Shown here piece after piece: positions 37,183-46,373 of a stretch of 64,000 nt of DNA. A program made the translations under genes and the position numbers. Location: assembly GCF_003813775.1 (NCBI RefSeq), contig NZ_RPDH01000003.1, positions 1-64,000 on the forward strand, in the 5' to 3' direction. The notes beneath the pieces were generated by a model. It searched no databases. It had not been told where the DNA came from and saw only the letters and a list, made by a program, of their open reading frames with translations. Each line of letters begins with the position of its first letter. The first letter of the stretch is position 1. Origin of the DNA: Chitinophaga lutea (GTDB taxonomy: Bacteria; Bacteroidota; Bacteroidia; Chitinophagales; Chitinophagaceae).

Positions 37183-38421
37183 CTAGAACCTCCTCGCAAG
37201 GCTCACTCCCACGTTCACCTGGTTGCCGTAGGTATCCGGCTGGTATTCTTCATAGAACCAGGTGCCGTATACCCCGATGATGTTCTGCCGCGCAAAGGTG
37301 CGCTGCCAGGCCAGGTTCAGTTTGTAGGTCATCAGGTTGGTGTTGATCTTGTAGTTGATGTTGTTCCGCTGATCATCCGGTGAAATACCCGTGCCGATGC
37401 CCAGCGTGAAATAATCGTCGGCGCCAGCCGTGTAATAGCGGGCCGTGAGGTTGAACGATTTGGAGAGGTTGTTGTCTTCGCCCGGTGTAAGATACGTGCG
37501 GAAATTGAACCAGAAATTACTGATGTATTTGCCCAGAGAGGCCGTATACACCCAGGTGGAACTGGAGAAATACAGGTACCGGAAGCCCAGTTCCGCTTCG
37601 AAGCTCCGCGGCAGGTTGGCGTACAATGAAAAGCCCGCGCGGTAGCGGGGGAAAATATCGTTCCCGGAATAACCGAACCCTACATAAGAATAGAATGTAT
37701 TGGAAAAGCGGGGATATGCCTCCACTTCACCCTGCACGCCGCCTTCCCCGAATTTATTGGCGTAGTTCACCCGCCCGATCACGGAGCCCAGCGGCGTTTG
37801 CCGGCCATAGCTGAGGCTCAGCATATGCCACGGCTGATCGAAGCGTTTATCGAAATACGTATAGTCGTAACTGAGATCGACCTTGTTTTTCCGCACCTGG
37901 TCTTTGATCCCATTGAGTAGGGACCGGGCGGCTGCATTGCCGGGATTGATGGCCAGCAGCCGGTTGGCCGTTTCCGCAGCGCCGTGGAGCTGTTTCAGGT
38001 TGGCCAGCACCTTTGCCTTGCGCAGCAGGAGCTCTTCCGATTTGGGGTGGTATTCCAGGCCTTTGTTAACGTGCTGCAGCGCCTCCGCCGGCCGGTCGTT
38101 CCAGTACTCCAGATCGGTAATGGCCACATACACATCTTCGTATGCGGGTTGGCGTTCCAGGATGTACCTGAATTCCGTGCGGGCGCTGTCGATTTTGTCG
38201 CTCCAGGTGTATACCCGGCCGAGGAACACCCGGATGTCCGAATAGTCGGGGCTTTTGGCCAGCGCTATCCGGCAGAGGCGGATGGCCTCCGGGTAATCTT
38301 TCCGGTCGAAAGCCGCTTTCCGGGCTTCCTGGAAGAGCTCGTCGGACGACAGGTTGTCCTGCGCAAACAGGGCGCCGCATAAAAACAAGAGAACAACGGT
38401 GGAGAAGATGGCCCTCATCAT
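37183..38421 (-). CDS. YaiO-family outer membrane protein with TPR domain
   Basis: This 412-residue protein has a signal peptide (1-20, CGALFAQ), tetratricopeptide repeats (about 25-165, e.g. YPEAIRLCRIALAKSPDY) and a C-terminal outer membrane barrel (about 190-412) of the YaiO type with alternating aromatic strands (SYDYTYFDKRF, FRYLYFSSSTW). In E. coli yaiO lies near a family 2 glycosyltransferase gene; here too a GT2 lies close by. A role in export or modification of a surface polysaccharide is the likeliest reading. It is transcribed away from the receiver gene. Confidence 0.82.
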   Translation of the reverse strand: MMRAIFSTVVLLFLCGALFAQDNLSSDELFQEARKAAFDRKDYPEAIRLCRIALAKSPDYSDIRVFLGRVYTWSDKIDSARTEFRYILERQPAYEDVYVAITDLEYWNDRPAEALQHVNKGLEYHPKSEELLLRKAKVLANLKQLHGAAETANRLLAINPGNAAARSLLNGIKDQVRKNKVDLSYDYTYFDKRFDQPWHMLSLSYGRQTPLGSVIGRVNYANKFGEGGVQGEVEAYPRFSNTFYSYVGFGYSGNDIFPRYRAGFSLYANLPRSFEAELGFRYLYFSSSTWVYTASLGKYISNFWFNFRTYLTPGEDNNLSKSFNLTARYYTAGADDYFTLGIGTGISPDDQRNNINYKINTNLMTYKLNLAWQRTFARQNIIGVYGTWFYEEYQPDTYGNQVNVGVSLARRF

Positions 38422-38521
38422 ACGAATAGGATATAGTTATGATGTGCAATATAATTTTATATTTCTTAACCGTTTAGGATTCAATGGAATATTTCTATAT
38501 TTATGCAGCCAATCCTGTGAG

Positions 38522-38881
38522 ATGAAAGTATTAATAGCAGAAGACGACAACCTCATCCGGAAGACTATCGAAATAAAGCTGGCGAAAGACGGATATACGA
38601 TCATATCCTGTGCTGAAGGAAATGAAGCTGTAGATAGCATCCGCACTGAATTACCCGACATAGTACTGACGGACATCATGTTGCCGTCGGTGTCAGGCCT
38701 TGAGATCGTGAGCACCGTAAAAAGCATGGACAAGCCCATCAAGGTAATGGTGCTCTCTACCATGGGGCAGGAGAACATCGTGGAAGAAGCGTTCCGGCTG
38801 GGTGCGGACGATTATATGACCAAACCCTTCAGCCTCACCGAACTGTCCATCCGCGTAAAAAAACTGGTTAAATCAATATAA
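38522..38881 (+). CDS. Single-domain response regulator
   Basis: Using the ATG at 38522, the protein is 119 residues and consists only of a receiver: acidic pocket AEDDN, phosphoacceptor Asp51 in VLTDIMLPS, conserved VLSTMGQ and lysine in YMTKPFS. It has no DNA-binding output domain, so it should act by protein-protein contact, like CheY or Spo0F. It opens an operon with the HEAT protein and the glycosyltransferase, 7 bases before the next gene. The HPt domain of the kinase at 31089 is a possible phosphodonor. Confidence 0.88.
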   Translation: MKVLIAEDDNLIRKTIEIKLAKDGYTIISCAEGNEAVDSIRTELPDIVLTDIMLPSVSGLEIVSTVKSMDKPIKVMVLSTMGQENIVEEAFRLGADDYMTKPFSLTELSIRVKKLVKSI

Positions 38882-38888
38882 CTACTGC

Positions 38889-39986
38889 TTGCAGCTGCTA
38901 TCCTTTATACAACCGACATCCATTCCAGAAGGATCGTTATATGCCTATACGATTTTCTTCGCTGCCGTGATTGCCATTATCCTGGTAGCCACCAGCATCT
39001 ACCTGCGTGTGAAGAAGCGGCGCTTCCTGCAGGAAAAAAAGATCCAGGACTTCTTTGATCACTGGCTGAGCCAGGCGTTGCTCGACGATTTTTCCGGCGG
39101 GGTGGAACTGCAGGTGCCTGAAGAGCTGAAAGACCTGCCGCGCAACAAGATCGGCCGCCAGTACGCCATCAACCAGCTCATCAATACTAAAAAGAATCTC
39201 ATCGGCGTAGCCGCCCGCAACGTCATCTATCTGTACGAGCACCTGGGCCTGCAAAGCGCTTCCATGGCTAAATTCAACAGCGCCGTGTGGCACCGCAAAG
39301 CCAAAGGCATTTATGAACTGTACATGATGGAACAGCAATCGGCGGAGCAGCAAATCCAGAAATATACCAACAGCAGTAACGAATATGTGCGCCTCGAAGC
39401 GCAGACGGCGGTGCTGGCCTTCGGGGGATTCAAAGGGCTGCGTTTCCTCAATACCCTTACACACCCGATGAATAACTGGCAGCAGGTAAAACTGCTCGAC
39501 CAGCTGCTGGCACTCGACCCCGGACACTTTGAAGAGTTGCCGAAATGGCTGCAGTCGCCCGTAGACAGTGTAGTGGAATTTTCGCTGAAGCTGGCCGAGA
39601 TCTACCAGCAGATGCAGGTAAAAGCCGAAGCTACCGCCTGCCTGGAGCATCCCTCTCCCAAAGTGCGGGAGCAGGCCATCAAAACCCTCACCCGCATCGG
39701 CGACGAAGAGTCGGCGGCTACCCTGGCGCAGATGTACCCGACGGCCGGCGATCACCTGCAAAAAGCCATCCTTGACGCACTGGAACACATCGCTACCGAC
39801 AACGAACGGGGCTTCCTGCAACGGGAGTACGAACAGGGCGATCCGGCGAATCAGCTGCAGATCGCGCGCATCATCGCCAACTGCTGCACGGGTGGGCTGC
39901 AGTGGCTGCAGCAAAAGGGAGAGGCCGATGCGGCGCCGTACCATCAAATATTTCTTCACGTTAAATACCAGCTGGCCCGGGAATGA
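38889..39986 (+). CDS. Membrane-anchored HEAT-repeat protein
   Basis: This 365-residue protein probably starts at a TTG (38889); no ATG precedes the membrane segment (about 19-40, AYTIFFAAVIAIILVATSIY). The rest is alpha-helical with HEAT-type repeats (EYVRLEAQTAVLAFGG, KVREQAIKTLTRIGDEESA). Such proteins are scaffolds, plausibly linking the receiver to the glycosyltransferase, whose gene overlaps by 4 bases. The specific partner is inference. Confidence 0.75.
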   Translation: MQLLSFIQPTSIPEGSLYAYTIFFAAVIAIILVATSIYLRVKKRRFLQEKKIQDFFDHWLSQALLDDFSGGVELQVPEELKDLPRNKIGRQYAINQLINTKKNLIGVAARNVIYLYEHLGLQSASMAKFNSAVWHRKAKGIYELYMMEQQSAEQQIQKYTNSSNEYVRLEAQTAVLAFGGFKGLRFLNTLTHPMNNWQQVKLLDQLLALDPGHFEELPKWLQSPVDSVVEFSLKLAEIYQQMQVKAEATACLEHPSPKVREQAIKTLTRIGDEESAATLAQMYPTAGDHLQKAILDALEHIATDNERGFLQREYEQGDPANQLQIARIIANCCTGGLQWLQQKGEADAAPYHQIFLHVKYQLARE

Positions 39987-41422
39987 AAGAAGTAGCCGAA
40001 GTCATTGTATACCTGGTCGTTTCCGCGATTTTCCTGTATTCGGTGCTGCTGATATTTTTTTATGTGTTCATCGGCATCAATTCCATCAATGAAACGCGGG
40101 AATACCTCCATAAAAACGACTTCACCGATTACCGCCTGCTGGCCGCATCGCCGCACGCGCCCACGGTGAGCCTGCTGGCGCCCGCCTACAACGAAGGCGC
40201 CACGATCGTCGAAAACGTGCGGTCGCTGCTGTCGTTATACTACAACAAGCTGGAACTGGTGGTGATCAACGACGGCAGTAAGGACGACAGCCTGCAGAAG
40301 CTCATCGATGCTTACCAGCTGGAGAAAGTGGACTTCTATGTGAACTACCGCATCCCCACGAAGGAGGTGAAAGCCGTATACAAAACGAAACACCCTGCTT
40401 ACAATAAACTGGTGGTGGTAGACAAGGTGAACGGCGGCAAGGCCGACGCCCTGAACGTAGGTATCAACATCGCCAGCCACGATTATATAGTGTGTATCGA
40501 CGCCGACTGTATCCTGGAGCACGATGCCATCCTGAAAATGGTGAAACCCTTCATGGAAGAAGGTGAAGCCAAGGTAATCGCTTCCGGCGGCGTGATACGC
40601 ATCGCCAATTCGTGCGAGGTGCGCAACGGCCGCCTGGTGCGGGTATACCTGCCCGAGAATTACTGGGCCCGCATGCAGGCGCTGGAATACATTCGTGCAT
40701 TTCTGCTCGGCCGTATGGCCTGGGCGCGTATGGATGGGCTGCTGCTGATATCCGGCGCCTTTGGTGCTTTCGACAGGGAGATTGCGATACGGTGCGGCGG
40801 TTACAATACCAATACCGTGGGGGAAGATATGGAACTGGTGGTGCGGATGCGGCGGTATATGCATGAGCAGAACCTGCCGTACAGGGTCACTTACATCCCC
40901 GACCCCCTCTGCTGGACGGAAGCCCCGGAAAATACCAAAATCCTCGGCCGCCAGCGCAACCGCTGGACGAGAGGCACCATCGAAACCCTGCGTTTTCATA
41001 AAATCATTTTCCTCAATCCCCGTTATGATTTGCTCGGTGTGGTGAGTTATCCGTACTGGCTGCTGTTCGAGATGCTGGCGCCGGTCATCGAATTTATCGG
41101 GTTTATCGTATTCCTGGTGATGGCGTTTGCCGGTCTCATCAACTGGCATATGTTCTTTGCCTTCCTGCTTTTTATCCTCTTTTTCGGCTATCTCAATTCC
41201 ATCTTCGCCATTTATATGGAGGTGTACACCTACAACCAGTACCGGCGGAGAAAGGAAATCCGGAAACTGATACTGGCCGCGTTATCGGAGCCGTTCGTTT
41301 TCCATCCTTTCGTGGTATGGTCCGCTATCCGCGGGTACTTCGACTATTTCCGCAAGAAGAAATCGTGGGGCGAAATGACCCGCCGCGGTTTCGGGAAACA
41401 ACCCGAGGGGAAAACTTCCTGA
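39983..41422 (+). CDS. Family 2 processive-type glycosyltransferase
   Basis: This 479-residue membrane protein has one N-terminal and about three C-terminal membrane segments around a GT2 domain. Motifs are complete: PAYNEG, VINDGSKDD, DADC, GED and QRNRW. This D,D,D,QxxRW pattern is that of processive synthases such as PgaC or hyaluronan/cellulose-type enzymes. It overlaps the HEAT gene by 4 bases. With the YaiO protein and the LTA-synthase-like enzyme it suggests synthesis, export and phosphate-group decoration of a secreted polysaccharide. Confidence 0.88.
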   Translation: MKEVAEVIVYLVVSAIFLYSVLLIFFYVFIGINSINETREYLHKNDFTDYRLLAASPHAPTVSLLAPAYNEGATIVENVRSLLSLYYNKLELVVINDGSKDDSLQKLIDAYQLEKVDFYVNYRIPTKEVKAVYKTKHPAYNKLVVVDKVNGGKADALNVGINIASHDYIVCIDADCILEHDAILKMVKPFMEEGEAKVIASGGVIRIANSCEVRNGRLVRVYLPENYWARMQALEYIRAFLLGRMAWARMDGLLLISGAFGAFDREIAIRCGGYNTNTVGEDMELVVRMRRYMHEQNLPYRVTYIPDPLCWTEAPENTKILGRQRNRWTRGTIETLRFHKIIFLNPRYDLLGVVSYPYWLLFEMLAPVIEFIGFIVFLVMAFAGLINWHMFFAFLLFILFFGYLNSIFAIYMEVYTYNQYRRRKEIRKLILAALSEPFVFHPFVVWSAIRGYFDYFRKKKSWGEMTRRGFGKQPEGKTS

Positions 41423-41570
41423 TCAATCCTGGTTAAAAAAGCTGGCGTTATAGGGCAGTGTGCCCCGGCATTTGAGCCGCATCCTGTATTCCGCAAAAAG
41501 CGGCCCGCCTGGCAGCGGCGTATCACCGGTATTCCGTGTACTATACATATGGTTGTACAACGCACAAAAG

Positions 41571-41599
41571 ACCGGCGCGGCTTTGGGAAGCCGGCCGGT
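41571..41599 (-). terminator. Terminator after the universal stress gene
   Basis: ACCGGC..GGCTT and AAGCC..GCCGGT pair with a small bulge. On the minus strand the stem is followed by CTTTTG. It lies about 30 bases beyond the stop at 41631 and may also serve the GT2 gene from the other side. Confidence 0.55.
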
Positions 41600-41630
41600 G
41601 GATTGTTTTATTACCTGACACCTCTGAAAG

Positions 41631-42455
41631 TTATTTATTATGTGCGATAAACAGCGGGCATTTCAATTCCCTCAATAACAAATCCGCCATGCTGCTGCGG
41701 AACCAGCGCGATACGGTGCCGCGCTGGTAAGCGCCGAGCACGATCAGCGTGCTTTCGTTTTCTGTTTTCAGCTTTTCGAGGATGGCCGCTTCCGGTTCGC
41801 CTTTCAGTATGGAGAACATCGCATCGGGGGAATGGCGTTTCATGAACTCCTTCATCAGCTTGTTTTCCGGTAAATGGCTGTCGTCTGCCGGGCCCTTCAC
41901 CGTGATCACTTCCGTGGGCAGCAGTTTGGTGATGGAGAGCGTGGTGGTGAACATCTTGATGGCGAACACCGAAGACGGCGCCCCGTCGTACAGCATCACT
42001 ACTTTTTCCAGTTCGCGGGTCACCTCCGGGGTAATCAGCACCGGGCACTGCACATCCGACAGGAGGTCGCGGATGAAACGGGTAGGAGGCGCTTCTTCGA
42101 AGCGGGTGAATGTTTCATTGGCCGCTATGATCAGCAGGTCGGCGTATATGCTTTCCCGTAGAAGGTCCTGTATCGCGAAATTTTTATCGCGGTGAATGGT
42201 AAAGTTCAGCTTTTGCGCCTGGCACTTTTCTTCAAATATTTTTACTGCCGTATCGCGGAGATGCTGGTCTTTTTTCAGCAGCTCATCCATCTTGTTGTGC
42301 TGGATAGCTTCTTCCACGCTGAAAGTATTGCGGGTGAAATCATCGAGAAAAACGCCTACCAGGTGCGCGTGGTGCTGTTTGCTGAGCGCCACCGCAGTTT
42401 GCATACTGCTGTCTGAGAGTTTAAGGCCGTCCAGGGCTACAATGATCTTTTTCAT
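41631..42455 (-). CDS. Universal stress protein, two UspA domains
   Basis: This 274-residue protein contains two tandem UspA folds: the first opens KKIIVALDGLKLSDSSMQTA, the second carries the late GAYQRGTVSRWFRSSMADLLL, near the ATP-binding G-2x-G-9x-G(S/T) pattern but not exactly matching. Double-domain Usp proteins respond to starvation, redox or anaerobic stress in Bacteroidota. It is monocistronic between terminators and a small gap. Confidence 0.85.
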   Translation of the reverse strand: MKKIIVALDGLKLSDSSMQTAVALSKQHHAHLVGVFLDDFTRNTFSVEEAIQHNKMDELLKKDQHLRDTAVKIFEEKCQAQKLNFTIHRDKNFAIQDLLRESIYADLLIIAANETFTRFEEAPPTRFIRDLLSDVQCPVLITPEVTRELEKVVMLYDGAPSSVFAIKMFTTTLSITKLLPTEVITVKGPADDSHLPENKLMKEFMKRHSPDAMFSILKGEPEAAILEKLKTENESTLIVLGAYQRGTVSRWFRSSMADLLLRELKCPLFIAHNK

Positions 42456-42541
42456 GCTATAAATTTCAGTTATTTATCAATGACCGCTGATGACATGGAT
42501 CAAACATGCCGGTGATGTTCATCAATAACAGCTTATCCGCA

Positions 42542-43513
42542 TTAAAGTTTATGCCGGTCAACTCCCCCGGTAGTGATCTCAACGGGTTTGATATGGCCGT
42601 TTTCGTCGAAATACATCCGGTCTATACAGGTTTCGCGCGAGTTCGCATCCGTTTCCGTCAACGGGCGGCGGTGGTATACGATGTACCAGGTATCCGTTTT
42701 TGTTTCGTGTATCACGGAATGATGTCCCGCGCCTTTCGCGATGGCGGGGTTCTGCTGCAGGATTTTACCTATCCGTTTGAACGGCCCCATCGGCGAATCG
42801 GCAATGGCGTAGGCTACGCTGTAATCCGGGCCCGTCCAGCCGCCCTCGGACCACATAAAATAGTATTTGCCGTTTTTCCGGAACATGAATGGTCCTTCTA
42901 CATATTTTTCCGGGGTGATCTCTTTAAAGGTGCTGCCGTCGTCGAAGGGAACAAAACCGGTGAAATCGTCGTTCAGCCGGGCGATATTGCAGTGGCGCCA
43001 TCCGCCGTAGATGAGGTAATACCGGCCGTCGGCGTCTTTGAACACGAACTGGTCGATGGGCTGCGCCTTGTTATGGAATTTATCGATGAGCGGTTTGCCC
43101 AGATGGTCCCTGTAAGGGCCTTCCGGTTTATCGGCCACCGCCACCCCGATGCCGCCCGTTTCCGCATCGCTCTGGATATCGTTGGCGCCGAAAAAGAGGT
43201 AGTACTTTTTATCCTTCTCAATCACCGATGGCGCCCACATGGCGCGTTTCGCCCATTTGATGGAGGCGGTGTCGAGAATGTGGGGATGTTTGGTCCAGCG
43301 TACCAGGTCCGGCGATGAAAACGCATCGAAAAACACCTGTTTGTTGTACGGCGCGGAATACGTAGGGAATATCCAGTATTTTTTGCCGTAGATGATTCCT
43401 TCCGGGTCGGCATACCAGCCGGGGAAAACAGGGTTGCCGGCTTTCTTTTTTTCCTGGGCCGGCGTTGGGCCTGCCGCCAGTAACAGGGCGGCGCACACGA
43501 TAAGTTGCTTCAT
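42542..43513 (-). CDS. Glycoside hydrolase family 43 enzyme
   Basis: The start at 43511-43513 gives a 323-residue secreted protein (signal about 1-20, GPTPAQ). The five-bladed beta-propeller of GH43 is recognisable: general base in GWYADPEG, the pKa-modulating aspartate candidate in QPIDQFVFKD and the general acid glutamate in YVEGPFMFRK. Members are arabinofuranosidases, xylosidases or galactan-active enzymes; which one cannot be told. It lies about 107 bases downstream of the CBM6-like gene on the same strand. Confidence 0.88.
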   Translation of the reverse strand: MKQLIVCAALLLAAGPTPAQEKKKAGNPVFPGWYADPEGIIYGKKYWIFPTYSAPYNKQVFFDAFSSPDLVRWTKHPHILDTASIKWAKRAMWAPSVIEKDKKYYLFFGANDIQSDAETGGIGVAVADKPEGPYRDHLGKPLIDKFHNKAQPIDQFVFKDADGRYYLIYGGWRHCNIARLNDDFTGFVPFDDGSTFKEITPEKYVEGPFMFRKNGKYYFMWSEGGWTGPDYSVAYAIADSPMGPFKRIGKILQQNPAIAKGAGHHSVIHETKTDTWYIVYHRRPLTETDANSRETCIDRMYFDENGHIKPVEITTGGVDRHKL

Positions 43514-43620
43514 GTCGAAATATAATAAAACTATCGGGGCGGGAGAAGTATGCGTGTTGAGCGGTGATGTTGTGCGGAGACTCCGGTGTAAGGAAACTGC
43601 GAAACTGCCATGCGAAACCA

Positions 43621-44052
43621 TCAGTCCGTCCAGTAATTCGCTATAAAAGAAAACCCTGAAATGTTGAATTCCCCTTCTCCCTTCGCCACGAGGTACAGAT
43701 CGTGCACGCCTGCTGCGTTCCGTAGCTGCCCGGTGAGTTTCAGGGAGAAGGTGGTATCGGCCGTATCCGGTATTCTCAGTGTGCCGATCACTTTGCCTTT
43801 CGGTTTATCGATCCGGAACTCGAGCCGGGGTGATGATTTGCCTTTGATATTGCTGGAAACCAATACTTCGAAACCGATCTCGCCCATGCTGAGGTTGATC
43901 TGGCTGAACCCCAGGAAAGAGCCCTCTTTCATCAGGAACTTTTTGGCGGCATCCGCCGGTCTGGACGGAGACGGGCCGGCAGACTGACCTCTTGCAGGCA
44001 GTGCAATGAACAACAAGATAGCTGCCAGCGCAGCTAATGCAAGAGGCTTCAT
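43621..44052 (-). CDS. Secreted CBM6-like carbohydrate-binding protein
   Basis: This 143-residue protein has a signal peptide (about 1-23) and a single beta-sandwich. The pattern GKVIGTLRIPDTADT, then GVHDLYLVAKGEGEFNISGF matches carbohydrate-binding module 6, which normally appears fused to enzymes. Here it stands alone upstream of the GH43 gene, so it may present substrate to that enzyme. Binding aromatic residues are not obvious. Confidence 0.7.
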   Translation of the reverse strand: MKPLALAALAAILLFIALPARGQSAGPSPSRPADAAKKFLMKEGSFLGFSQINLSMGEIGFEVLVSSNIKGKSSPRLEFRIDKPKGKVIGTLRIPDTADTTFSLKLTGQLRNAAGVHDLYLVAKGEGEFNISGFSFIANYWTD

Positions 44053-44499
44053 AGGTTAGGTCCGTTTCACGGTTTGGGCAAGGAAGTGCCGGGTTTACAT
44101 GCACAATTTCCTGCTGATTACGCTGATTTTTACATAAAGATAAATAATAATATTTAGTTTGGCGGTATCCTTCCTGCATATTAAAAACAATTGTCTTCGC
44201 TTAGCAGGTTCCATGCATGTACTTCAGGAGCCGGGGATTGAATCATGTCTCCCGGAACCCGGAGCAGTGCATGTTTATGCCCAAAGATGAAAAGGCGGCT
44301 GGATTAAAATCGATCCGAAAATCGACGGCGGCATGGGCGGCCGGGATTATTATGATGAGAATAACGGGTATACTTGCCAGTGGCAGCTGATGGTGGCGGA
44401 ACGCTGGAACAGGAGCCGAAGCCGAAGCCGAATAGAAGCCGGGGGAAGTAAATTAAAGACGGCTTTATTCAACTATGATAACCGGGACCGCTCCGGTAA

Positions 44500-44531
44500 A
44501 AACATGCCGCCATTCACAGGACGGCATGTTT
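44500..44531 (+). terminator. Terminator-like hairpin in a divergent gap
   Basis: A 10-bp perfect stem with a 12-base loop is followed by GTTTAT. No called gene ends upstream, hence the possible small RNA or small-gene transcript ending here. Confidence 0.45.
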
Positions 44532-44637
44532 GTTTATATCCCTTTCCATTGTGATAAACAGGCTCCGGAAGAAGGAAATTCTTATATAATTTAATATTTT
44601 ATTTAAAAACACACTTTTAGTTTTTAAATTTAATTAT

Positions 44638-44645
44638 TAAGTTTG
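44638..44645 (+). promoter_or_regulatory. Bacteroidota -7 box TAAGTTTG
   Basis: The octamer fits TAnnTTTG, and TTTTAG about 22 bases upstream could serve as a weak -33 element. It is placed correctly for the secreted protein gene at 44685. Confidence 0.45.
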
Positions 44646-44684
44646 AGGAATCATAACCACGTCAACAGCCAAACTTTATAATTT

Positions 44685-45878
44685 ATGAAGCAACCAAACT
44701 GGAAGCCGTTTCTGATGACCTGTGCCCTGGCAGGCGTGTGCAGCATGCACGCAGGCGCGCAGGCATTGAAACCGGAGCTGGAAAGCGCAATTTTGAAGAC
44801 GCATCAGGGTGGCATTGTATCCCTGCCTGACTTTTTAACAGAAAAACTCCCTGACCTTGGTTACCGGAAAATTATCCTGCCTGGTCCCCAGCATGTGATC
44901 TCCGACGATCCGGAATACATCCGCGTGCCGGAGGCTATCGCTTTGCAGGAGCCAGTACAGCCCGGCGCAGTGCGGCTGTATGTATACAATGTGAACGGGG
45001 TGAAAGAGCCCGCAAAAATAGACCGGCGCATTACCGCGGTTATCCGCAACACCGGTAAGGCAGATATGCACATCCGTATGCTGAAATATTCTTCCCAGCC
45101 GCCGAGTACCAACTATTACCAGATCGGTAAGCAGGGCCTGGCCGATTATTTTGCATCGGAACCGCAAAATATTATCCGTACGGTGAAGCCCGGGCAGGTT
45201 ATTGCCATCGATGAAAAGCTGGAGAAGCATGTAGTGAAGTATGATGAACTGGTGCACGGGTTTTATGAATTTACGATCGACCAGCCGGGAGAGATCAGTG
45301 TGTTGCAGACCGATCTGCAGACCTCCGGTCCCAAAGCGCTGGCCCGCATCAAAACGATTCTGCCGCCCAAAGGCCACAGCGGAGCCGGGAGGGGTGTGTT
45401 CGGCGTGAGCAACTACCGGGTTGTGACCGACAGCGTACATGATACCCGCGACGGTGTGAAAGAGATCATCCTGGCCGATGGCAAGCTTGATCCCTGGGTG
45501 GAAGGAAAAGAAAAGAACACCCCCGGTGTGGCGCATCTCGCAGGTAACTACGGTGTGATGTACAACATCGAAATGAAGTGGAAAAGCAGCGACGGGAAAG
45601 GGCTGGCTTTGGTGACCTGGAACTCCCGAAGCGACAACAACCAGTGGTGCGGCGGTATGGCCAATACCATGGTGGTAAGCGGCGGTAAATTCAAAGAGGG
45701 GATCATCCAGTTGCCCAGCGACCGGCTGATTACCAAAAAAGCGCCTGAAGCCATCCTGATACAGGTATTCAAGCCTGCTCCCAACGGGGAAGAACAGACG
45801 ATCAAACTGACGTATTCTCCGCCCGGGGCATCCTGCTTACCGACGCCGTTGATTTTTATTCCGGTTGACATCAGATAA
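44685..45878 (+). CDS. Secreted protein of unknown function
   Basis: This 397-residue protein has a signal peptide (about 1-25, MHAGAQ). The rest is largely beta-strand, with GAVRLYVYNVNGVKEPAKI, SSQPPSTNYYQIGKQGLADY and a late KWKSSDGKGLALVTWNSRSDN. It resembles N-terminal parts of secreted Paenibacillus-type copper-amine-oxidase-domain proteins from memory, but I do not trust that enough to name it. It is monocistronic, with its own promoter box and a strong terminator shared with the convergent Xre gene. Confidence 0.75.
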   Translation: MKQPNWKPFLMTCALAGVCSMHAGAQALKPELESAILKTHQGGIVSLPDFLTEKLPDLGYRKIILPGPQHVISDDPEYIRVPEAIALQEPVQPGAVRLYVYNVNGVKEPAKIDRRITAVIRNTGKADMHIRMLKYSSQPPSTNYYQIGKQGLADYFASEPQNIIRTVKPGQVIAIDEKLEKHVVKYDELVHGFYEFTIDQPGEISVLQTDLQTSGPKALARIKTILPPKGHSGAGRGVFGVSNYRVVTDSVHDTRDGVKEIILADGKLDPWVEGKEKNTPGVAHLAGNYGVMYNIEMKWKSSDGKGLALVTWNSRSDNNQWCGGMANTMVVSGGKFKEGIIQLPSDRLITKKAPEAILIQVFKPAPNGEEQTIKLTYSPPGASCLPTPLIFIPVDIR

Positions 45879-45882
45879 ATTT

Positions 45883-45917
45883 AAAAGCCCGCTTCTCTGA
45901 CGAAGCGGGCTTTTTTC
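45883..45917. terminator. Bidirectional terminator
   Basis: AAAAGCCCGCTTC and GAAGCGGGCTTTT form a perfect stem with a 6-base loop and T-runs on both strands, between the convergent stops at 45878 and 45921. Confidence 0.85.
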
Positions 45918-45920
45918 TTT

Positions 45921-46193
45921 TCAGCGTTTTGCCTTGATTTCTTCGCGCAGCAGGCGTATTTCCGTGATCAGCGCCTGGATGCCGAAAATTTCCTGTTCCC
46001 TGAAATTAAGAATGGTGGCCGCATCCGTGTCCAGCGCAGCTGCAATCTGGCGGAGCCGTTTCAGGCCGATGTTGGTCCGGTCTCTTTCTATCCTGCTGTA
46101 AGCTGCTACTGTAATGCCCAGCTGGCGGGCGACGTAGCTTTGTGTGAGGTTCTTCAGCTCGCGCACTTTGCGGATGTTTTGTCCGACGCTCAT
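45921..46193 (-). CDS. Xre-family helix-turn-helix regulator
   Basis: From the ATG at 46191-46193 the protein is 90 residues: an Xre HTH (about 3-60, IRKVRELKNLTQSYVARQLG, then YSRIERDRTNIGLKRL) and a short helical tail. The longer frame is rejected because MSVGQNIRKV is the normal start. It is divergent from two small double-glycine-leader genes, so it may control them, for example through the palindrome at 46304; this is inference. Confidence 0.85.
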   Translation of the reverse strand: MSVGQNIRKVRELKNLTQSYVARQLGITVAAYSRIERDRTNIGLKRLRQIAAALDTDAATILNFREQEIFGIQALITEIRLLREEIKAKR

Positions 46194-46288
46194 AGTTAAC
46201 AATTTAAACAATGGTGAATGTTGAAAAGATAGTACCTGCGCTATCATTATTTCAACCAATTTAATCTTATTCAACCTCAAAAAGAAAA

Positions 46289-46315
46289 TAAGTTTGCTTC
46301 ACTGTTTGCGCAAAC
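46289..46315 (+). promoter_or_regulatory. Promoter box and 12-bp palindrome before the leader-peptide genes
   Basis: TAAGTTTG (46289-46296) fits the TAnnTTTG box 78 bases before the first peptide gene. Eight bases on lies the perfect palindrome GTTTGCGCAAAC (46304-46315), well placed to act as an operator just past the transcription start. Confidence 0.5.
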
Positions 46316-46373
46316 ATTACGGGAATGCTGAAAACCGGCCAATGAACAGAGTAGGCAATAAAAGCAGCATAAT

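Larger units (their letters stand above)
44053..44684. other. 632-base divergent gap
   Basis: The gap between the CBM6-like and unknown secreted protein genes has no confident gene; a 73-codon plus-strand frame (44333-44554) is GC-irregular and unsupported. A hairpin AAACATGCCG/CGGCATGTTT (44500-44531) with T residues looks like a terminator, odd in a divergent region, so a short transcript may exist. TAAGTTTG at 44638-44645 fits the TAnnTTTG promoter box, 40 bases before the next gene. Confidence 0.5.

Noticed and set aside
44333..44554. 73-codon frame in the divergent gap
   Set aside because: It runs through a hairpin and a simple repeat (GCCGAA units), with no likeness to a protein.
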